DNA from: Candidatus Bipolaricaulota bacterium | Lineage (GTDB): Bacteria > Bipolaricaulota > Bipolaricaulia > UBA7950 > UBA9294 | Length of the DNA: 8,135 nucleotides | Direction of reading: 5' to 3' | Assembly: GCA_003979035.1 (NCBI GenBank) | Contig: RXOA01000032.1 | Coordinates: 1 to 8,135, forward strand | Shown: positions 6,072 through 8,135 of the stretch, piece after piece | Numbering within the stretch: the first letter of the stretch is position 1 | Layout of the letters: every line of letters begins with the position of its first letter | Made by a program: the position numbers and the translations under genes | The notes under the pieces: model-generated | Told to the model about the DNA's origin: nothing | The model's input: only the letters and a program-made list of their open reading frames with translations | Database searches by the model: none

Positions 6072-6662
6072 ATGAGGCAGCTTGTCGTGTTGGTTGGGGT
6101 TTCCGGGTCGGGGAAAACGACATTTCGCCTACAGCATCCGGAGTGGGTTGTGGTTTCAAAGGACGTGATCCGACGGACGGTCTTCCATCGCGATTACGAT
6201 CCCGTGTTCGAGGATTCGGTTGAAGGGATCTTTGCTTCGACGCTGATCGAGACGATTGAGTCCGAAGCGGAGGTTGTCTGCGTTGACAACACGAACCTCA
6301 CAGTGGATGAGCGTCGCCGCCTCATCGAGGTGGGAGCGCTTGCCGGCCGAGAAACGGTTGCCTACGTGATGCGGTTGTTGTCGGTGGATGAGCTTTACGA
6401 ACGCAAGAAGCGGCAGCTTGAGGGATTGGCAGAAGCGTTTCCGGATTTGATTGTTTCCGGATTCGAGAGAGAGCGTTTTGAGGTGTTCTACCGGCTCTAC
6501 GAACCGCCTCTCGAGAGCGAAGGATTCGACCGGATTGTCGGCGACGTCGTTCCGGTTGCGCCACGCCGCCAACGTATCCAGCGGGATCGCGTCAAACGTG
6601 TACGACCGCGAAGTGAAATCGACATCGCGAGTCTCGATCCATTGCCGCTGTTTGCTCCATGA
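6072..6662 (+). CDS. P-loop kinase of the polynucleotide-kinase-like AAA_33 type
   Basis: This 196-residue cytoplasmic protein has a Walker A GVSGSGKTT (9-17) preceded by a hydrophobic strand. It also has SKDVIRR (29-35), VVCVDNTNL (68-76) and a lid-like basic segment RKKRQL (111-116). The order P-loop, S-x-D-x-I-R, V-D-N-T-N is the hallmark of the AAA_33/zeta-toxin-like kinase superfamily, which includes the kinase domain of polynucleotide kinases. Members phosphorylate nucleic-acid ends, nucleotides or small molecules; the substrate here cannot be read from the sequence. The last 30 residues form a basic tail (QRDRVKRVRPR, about 170-180), which could favour a nucleic-acid partner. No phosphatase or ligase domain is attached. 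The ATG has a good ribosome binding site. The gene stands alone, between the end of the ECF operon and a convergent minus-strand operon. Confidence 0.75.
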   Translation: MRQLVVLVGVSGSGKTTFRLQHPEWVVVSKDVIRRTVFHRDYDPVFEDSVEGIFASTLIETIESEAEVVCVDNTNLTVDERRRLIEVGALAGRETVAYVMRLLSVDELYERKKRQLEGLAEAFPDLIVSGFERERFEVFYRLYEPPLESEGFDRIVGDVVPVAPRRQRIQRDRVKRVRPRSEIDIASLDPLPLFAP

Positions 6663-6665
6663 ACA

Positions 6666-6727
6666 CAACACCGCCGTTCGTACGCTCGGATTGCGAGACG
6701 CCATCCTGATACGGACGGCGGTTGTTG
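6666..6727. terminator. Long imperfect hairpin between convergent genes, possible bidirectional terminator
   Basis: Bases 6666-6680 pair with 6712-6727. The core is CCGCCGT/ACGGCGG. One T (6723) is bulged and one T-G wobble is needed, giving about 15 pairs around a 31-base loop. The loop can form a smaller CTCG/CGAG hairpin (6685-6697). The element fills almost all of the 75-base gap between the stop of the kinase (plus) and the stop of the glutaredoxin-like gene (minus). This is the expected place for a shared terminator. There is no T-run on either side, so termination is inferred from position and symmetry only. Confidence 0.45.
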
Positions 6728-6737
6728 CTCGGATTGC
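6684..6737. repeat. 11-base direct repeat flanking the hairpin's 3' arm
   Basis: GCTCGGATTGC occurs at 6684-6694 and again, exactly, at 6727-6737, 43 bases apart. One copy lies in the hairpin loop and the other immediately after the 3' arm, ending against the glutaredoxin stop codon. It may be the trace of a small duplication or part of a REP-like element; no function can be assigned. Confidence 0.6.
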
Positions 6738-6974
6738 CTAGGCCGTCGCGAGAAGCGAATCCAGCTTGGCTCGATCGAACCCCACGACAATATCGCCATC
6801 GACATCTACAACGGGAACGCCGTATTGACCGCTCTTCTCGACCATCTGACGCGCCTTGTCCATGTCGACCGATACATCGACTTCATCAAACTGAATGTTC
6901 TTCTCCTGCAAATAGGACTTCACGGCGCCACACCATCCGCAGGTGGGGGTTGTGTATACGGTGACTGTCTTCAT
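6738..6974 (-). CDS. Glutaredoxin-like thiol-disulfide protein (NrdH/Grx type)
   Basis: This 78-residue protein has a thioredoxin fold in its minimal glutaredoxin form. It opens with a first strand VTVYTTPTC, an active site C12-G-W-C15, the cis-proline segment YGVPVV (51-56), and a late DGDIVVGFD strand-turn. Length and motifs fit small bacterial glutaredoxin or NrdH-like electron donors of the CxxC kind, which reduce disulfides or glutathionylated or persulfidated thiols. The ATG at 6974 overlaps the stop of the ArsR gene (ATGA). It is preceded by a strong AGGAGG (6990-6985, 10 bases upstream), so repressor and glutaredoxin are co-transcribed and coupled. A longer reading of the frame exists upstream, but it only runs through the repressor gene out of frame. 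The substrate may be its divergent neighbour, the OsmC-family protein; this is inference. Confidence 0.9.
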   Translation of the reverse strand: MKTVTVYTTPTCGWCGAVKSYLQEKNIQFDEVDVSVDMDKARQMVEKSGQYGVPVVDVDGDIVVGFDRAKLDSLLATA

Positions 6975-7258
6975 CTTGAGAATCCCTCCTTCTCCATCAG
7001 ACGTACCAGCGCTTGTGCAGTTTCGCTGAGCTGATAGCAGTTCGTTGCTCCGTTTCTTTGTTTGATCAGAAGTCCCGCTCTCTCCAGCTTTCCAAGGTGG
7101 TAGGAGACGGCGGGCTGACTGAGTTCCATTTTCCCAATCACCTCTTGGCAATGGAGCTTCCCGTTCGACAGAAGATCGACAATACGAAGACGCGGCTCGC
7201 TTGCGAGCGATGCGAATTTGTCGCTCCATTCGCGTAGATGGTCGTCGCGTTCTGCCAT
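6971..7258 (-). CDS. ArsR-family winged-helix repressor
   Basis: This 95-residue DNA-binding regulator opens with FASLASEPRLRIVDLL (15-30), a typical ArsR first helix pair. The recognition region is MELSQPAVSYHLGKLERAGL (44-63) and the wing is about 64-77. Only two cysteines are present: C37, in the helix before the recognition helix, and C74, in the wing. The CxC motif of arsenic-sensing ArsR (C-V-C) is absent. Two isolated cysteines could form a disulfide or polysulfide bridge, as known in SqrR/BigR-type persulfide sensors, though the positions differ and this is inference. The ATG at 7258 is chosen over GTG 7264 because AAGGAG (7269-7264) is 5 bases before it. The gene overlaps the glutaredoxin-like gene and is divergent from the OsmC-family gene, so it most likely controls both and itself. 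Confidence 0.9.
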   Translation of the reverse strand: MAERDDHLREWSDKFASLASEPRLRIVDLLSNGKLHCQEVIGKMELSQPAVSYHLGKLERAGLLIKQRNGATNCYQLSETAQALVRLMEKEGFSR

Positions 7259-7287
7259 TGGCACTCCTTCCGAGGTTTGGCTACAAT
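7258..7287 (+). promoter_or_regulatory. Candidate promoter of the OsmC-family gene
   Basis: TTGGCA (7258-7263) and TACAAT (7282-7287) each match consensus at 5 of 6 positions, with an 18-base spacer. Transcription would begin near 7294, giving a leader of about 50 bases that contains the AT-rich dyads. Confidence 0.5.
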
Positions 7288-7313
7288 GGTAACCGGAATA
7301 TCAAAAAAGTCAA
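7286..7313 (-). promoter_or_regulatory. Candidate promoter of the arsR-glutaredoxin operon
   Basis: On the minus strand TTGACT (7313-7308) is followed after 16 bases by TACCAT (7291-7286). It would start transcription near 7279, about 20 bases before the repressor ATG. Its -10 overlaps the -10 of the opposing promoter, so the two may compete. Confidence 0.4.
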
Positions 7314-7336
7314 GTATTGAAATATTTATATATTGA
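7298..7336. promoter_or_regulatory. AT-rich dyad cluster, likely ArsR-family operator
   Basis: The segment is far richer in A and T than its surroundings. It contains TCAA-GTA-TTGA (7310-7320), the perfect inverted repeat AATAT-TTAT-ATATT (7321-7334), and TATTGA repeated directly at 7315-7320 and 7331-7336 (16-base period). It covers the -35 of the repressor promoter and the first transcribed bases of the OsmC-side promoter. A dimer bound here could therefore silence both directions. ArsR-family operators are typically AT-rich imperfect palindromes of this kind. Confidence 0.5.
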
Positions 7337-7339
7337 GGA
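7334..7339 (+). promoter_or_regulatory. Ribosome binding site of the OsmC-family gene
   Basis: TGAGGA lies 6 bases before ATG 7346 and abuts the last dyad of the operator region. Confidence 0.6.
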
Positions 7340-7345
7340 TTTCTC

Positions 7346-7765
7346 ATGGGCGTCACAACTGTCGTTTACGAGGGGGGAATGAAATTCGTTGGCCGCGGAG
7401 CAAGCGGGCATCCGGTTGTGATGGATGCCGCGACGGCATCAGGAGGCAGCGACCAAGCCGCTCGTCCGGTTGAAGTCCTTCTGTCTTCTCTTGGCGGTTG
7501 CACGGGGATGGATGTGATCTCCATCCTTGGCAAGATGAAGACACCGGTTGAATCCCTGCGGATCACCGTCGATGACGACCGTGCGCCGGATTACCCCAAG
7601 GCGATCACGCGGATTCGTCTTACGTACCATATCGTGGGGCGCGTTCCGCCGGAAAACATCGAGCGGGCGATTGAGCTCTCGCTTTCGAAGTACTGTCCGA
7701 TTGCCAACACGCTTGGCGGGGTTGCTGAGATCACAAGCGAGTATCGAATCAACGAAATCGCGTAG
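7346..7765 (+). CDS. OsmC/Ohr-family protein (YhfA-like)
   Basis: This 139-residue cytoplasmic protein has family hallmarks in order. They are a first hairpin strand VVYEGGMKFVG, then RPVEVLLSSLGGCTGMDV (40-57) with C52. Next come the P-D-Y-P-K segment (81-85) before the strand RIRLTYHIVG (89-98), and SLSKYCPIANTL (112-123) with C117. C52 and C117 correspond to the two redox cysteines that OsmC/Ohr proteins use to reduce organic hydroperoxides; some relatives act on persulfides or have no known substrate. The GGCTGMDV and KYCPIANTL wording is closest to the YhfA branch rather than to classic Ohr. The divergent repressor and glutaredoxin-like protein suggest that it is induced by a thiol-reactive stress and perhaps recycled by the glutaredoxin. 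Its start has a good ribosome binding site. Confidence 0.9.
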   Translation: MGVTTVVYEGGMKFVGRGASGHPVVMDAATASGGSDQAARPVEVLLSSLGGCTGMDVISILGKMKTPVESLRITVDDDRAPDYPKAITRIRLTYHIVGRVPPENIERAIELSLSKYCPIANTLGGVAEITSEYRINEIA

Positions 7766-7822
7766 ACCGCGAGCGGATGGAGATAGGAGTGTTCGAAGCC
7801 GGATCGGCAGAGAGACCTGGCG

Positions 7823-8135
7823 CTAGCGATCGATCGCCTTCTCGACCAGCCTCTCGATGTCCACGTTCGACAAGAACAGTTCGGTGGCGTATTCAAGGAT
7901 CTCCCCCGGCTTGATCCATGTCCGATCAAGGAGGCTTTGGCAGAGAGATGCCGCGGCGAGCGTGGTCTGCCCGGCGAGGAGAACGGGGACGGCGTGCTTA
8001 TTGGCCTTGTCGATCGTCGATTGTGGTGGGCGGCGATTCTCCGTGAGGATCAGAGCCCGTAGTCCGGGAACCTCCAATGCTGCCTCATGAAGATCGGGAC
8101 GGTCGCCACTGGCGATCACCCCGAGTTCGGGAGTC
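7823..8135 (-). CDS. DRTGGG-domain protein, C-terminal part (right edge)
   Basis: The minus-strand frame is open to the right edge, so about 103 residues of the C-terminus are present and the start is missing. The visible part has GVIASGDRPDLHEAAL, then LRALILTENRRPP, then VPVLLAGQTTLAAA. That order (x-G-D-R-x-D-L, a buried strand with an L-T turn, then V-P-V-L-L) is typical of DRTGGG domains. These occur in phosphotransacetylase N-terminal regions and in BioD/CobB-like P-loop proteins, where they are thought to be regulatory. The tail NVDIERLVEKAIDR is helical. Which full-length architecture it belongs to cannot be told without the missing N-terminus. It converges on the OsmC-family gene with a 57-base gap (7766-7822) that holds only a 4-pair hairpin (7798-7808). 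Confidence 0.6.
   Translation of the reverse strand, partial: TPELGVIASGDRPDLHEAALEVPGLRALILTENRRPPQSTIDKANKHAVPVLLAGQTTLAAASLCQSLLDRTWIKPGEILEYATELFLSNVDIERLVEKAIDR

Noticed and set aside
6975..7229. N-terminal extension of the glutaredoxin frame to 7229
   Set aside because: It would overlap the whole repressor gene out of frame. The ATG at 6974 has a strong ribosome binding site and begins exactly at the family's first strand.
6971..7258. Classic arsenic-resistance (ars) operon
   Set aside because: The repressor lacks the C-x-C arsenic site, and no arsenate reductase or arsenite exporter is adjacent.
7798..7808. GCCG-GAT-CGGC hairpin between the convergent OsmC-family and DRTGGG genes
   Set aside because: Only 4 pairs and no T-run, too weak to call a terminator.
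7821..7836. Palindrome GCGATCGATCGC at the end of the DRTGGG gene
   Set aside because: It lies in the last codons of that gene and can be explained by codon use; no loop is possible in this perfect palindrome.

Overview
The window is a gene-dense stretch of a bacterial chromosome of moderately high GC. It has strong Shine-Dalgarno sites, frequent GTG/TTG starts and almost no non-coding DNA; no non-coding gap exceeds 200 bases. No phage, transposon, CRISPR or RNA gene is visible. The contents (a molybdate/tungstate-type ATPase tail, an ECF vitamin-type importer and small thiol proteins) would suit an anaerobic, possibly deep-branching bacterium. The sequence alone does not fix the phylum.

Left block, edge to 5872, plus strand: six genes that read as one translationally coupled operon. 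In order they are: (i) the C-terminal end of an ABC ATPase with a MOP/TOBE-like domain of the molybdate/tungstate type; (ii) a secreted protein built from three tandem domains resembling the sulfite-oxidase/YedY molybdopterin-binding fold (PF00174-like) without the usual molybdenum-ligating cysteine; (iii) a membrane protein fusing a YkoE-like ECF S component to one more such domain; (iv) a double ATPase in one chain; (v) the ECF T (scaffold) component; (vi) a small membrane-anchored protein carrying a fifth copy of the domain. Four of the five junctions overlap by 4 to 14 bases. The S-AA-T order is that of ykoEDC, the Bacillus thiamin-precursor transporter. The five extracytoplasmic molybdopterin-fold modules and the Mo/W ATPase next door are the unusual part. 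I infer an ECF importer that uses these domains as external ligand-binding or delivery modules. Its substrate is unknown: a Mo/W cofactor, a pterin, an oxyanion or a thiamin precursor are all possible.

Middle, 5873-6737: a 199-base gap with two weak hairpins and a plausible promoter, then a monocistronic P-loop kinase of the polynucleotide-kinase-like AAA_33 type. After it lies a long imperfect hairpin with an 11-base direct repeat, where this gene converges on the next minus-strand gene.

Right block, 6738-7765: a compact divergon. On the minus strand an ArsR-family repressor overlaps (ATGA) a 78-residue glutaredoxin-like protein. On the plus strand is an OsmC-family (YhfA-like) thiol protein. 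Their 87-base shared control region holds back-to-back promoters with overlapping -10 boxes and an AT-rich cluster of dyads, the likely ArsR operator. The repressor has just two cysteines, in positions suggesting thiol or persulfide sensing rather than classic arsenic binding.

Right edge, 7823-8135, minus strand: the C-terminal part of a DRTGGG-domain protein that runs off the window.
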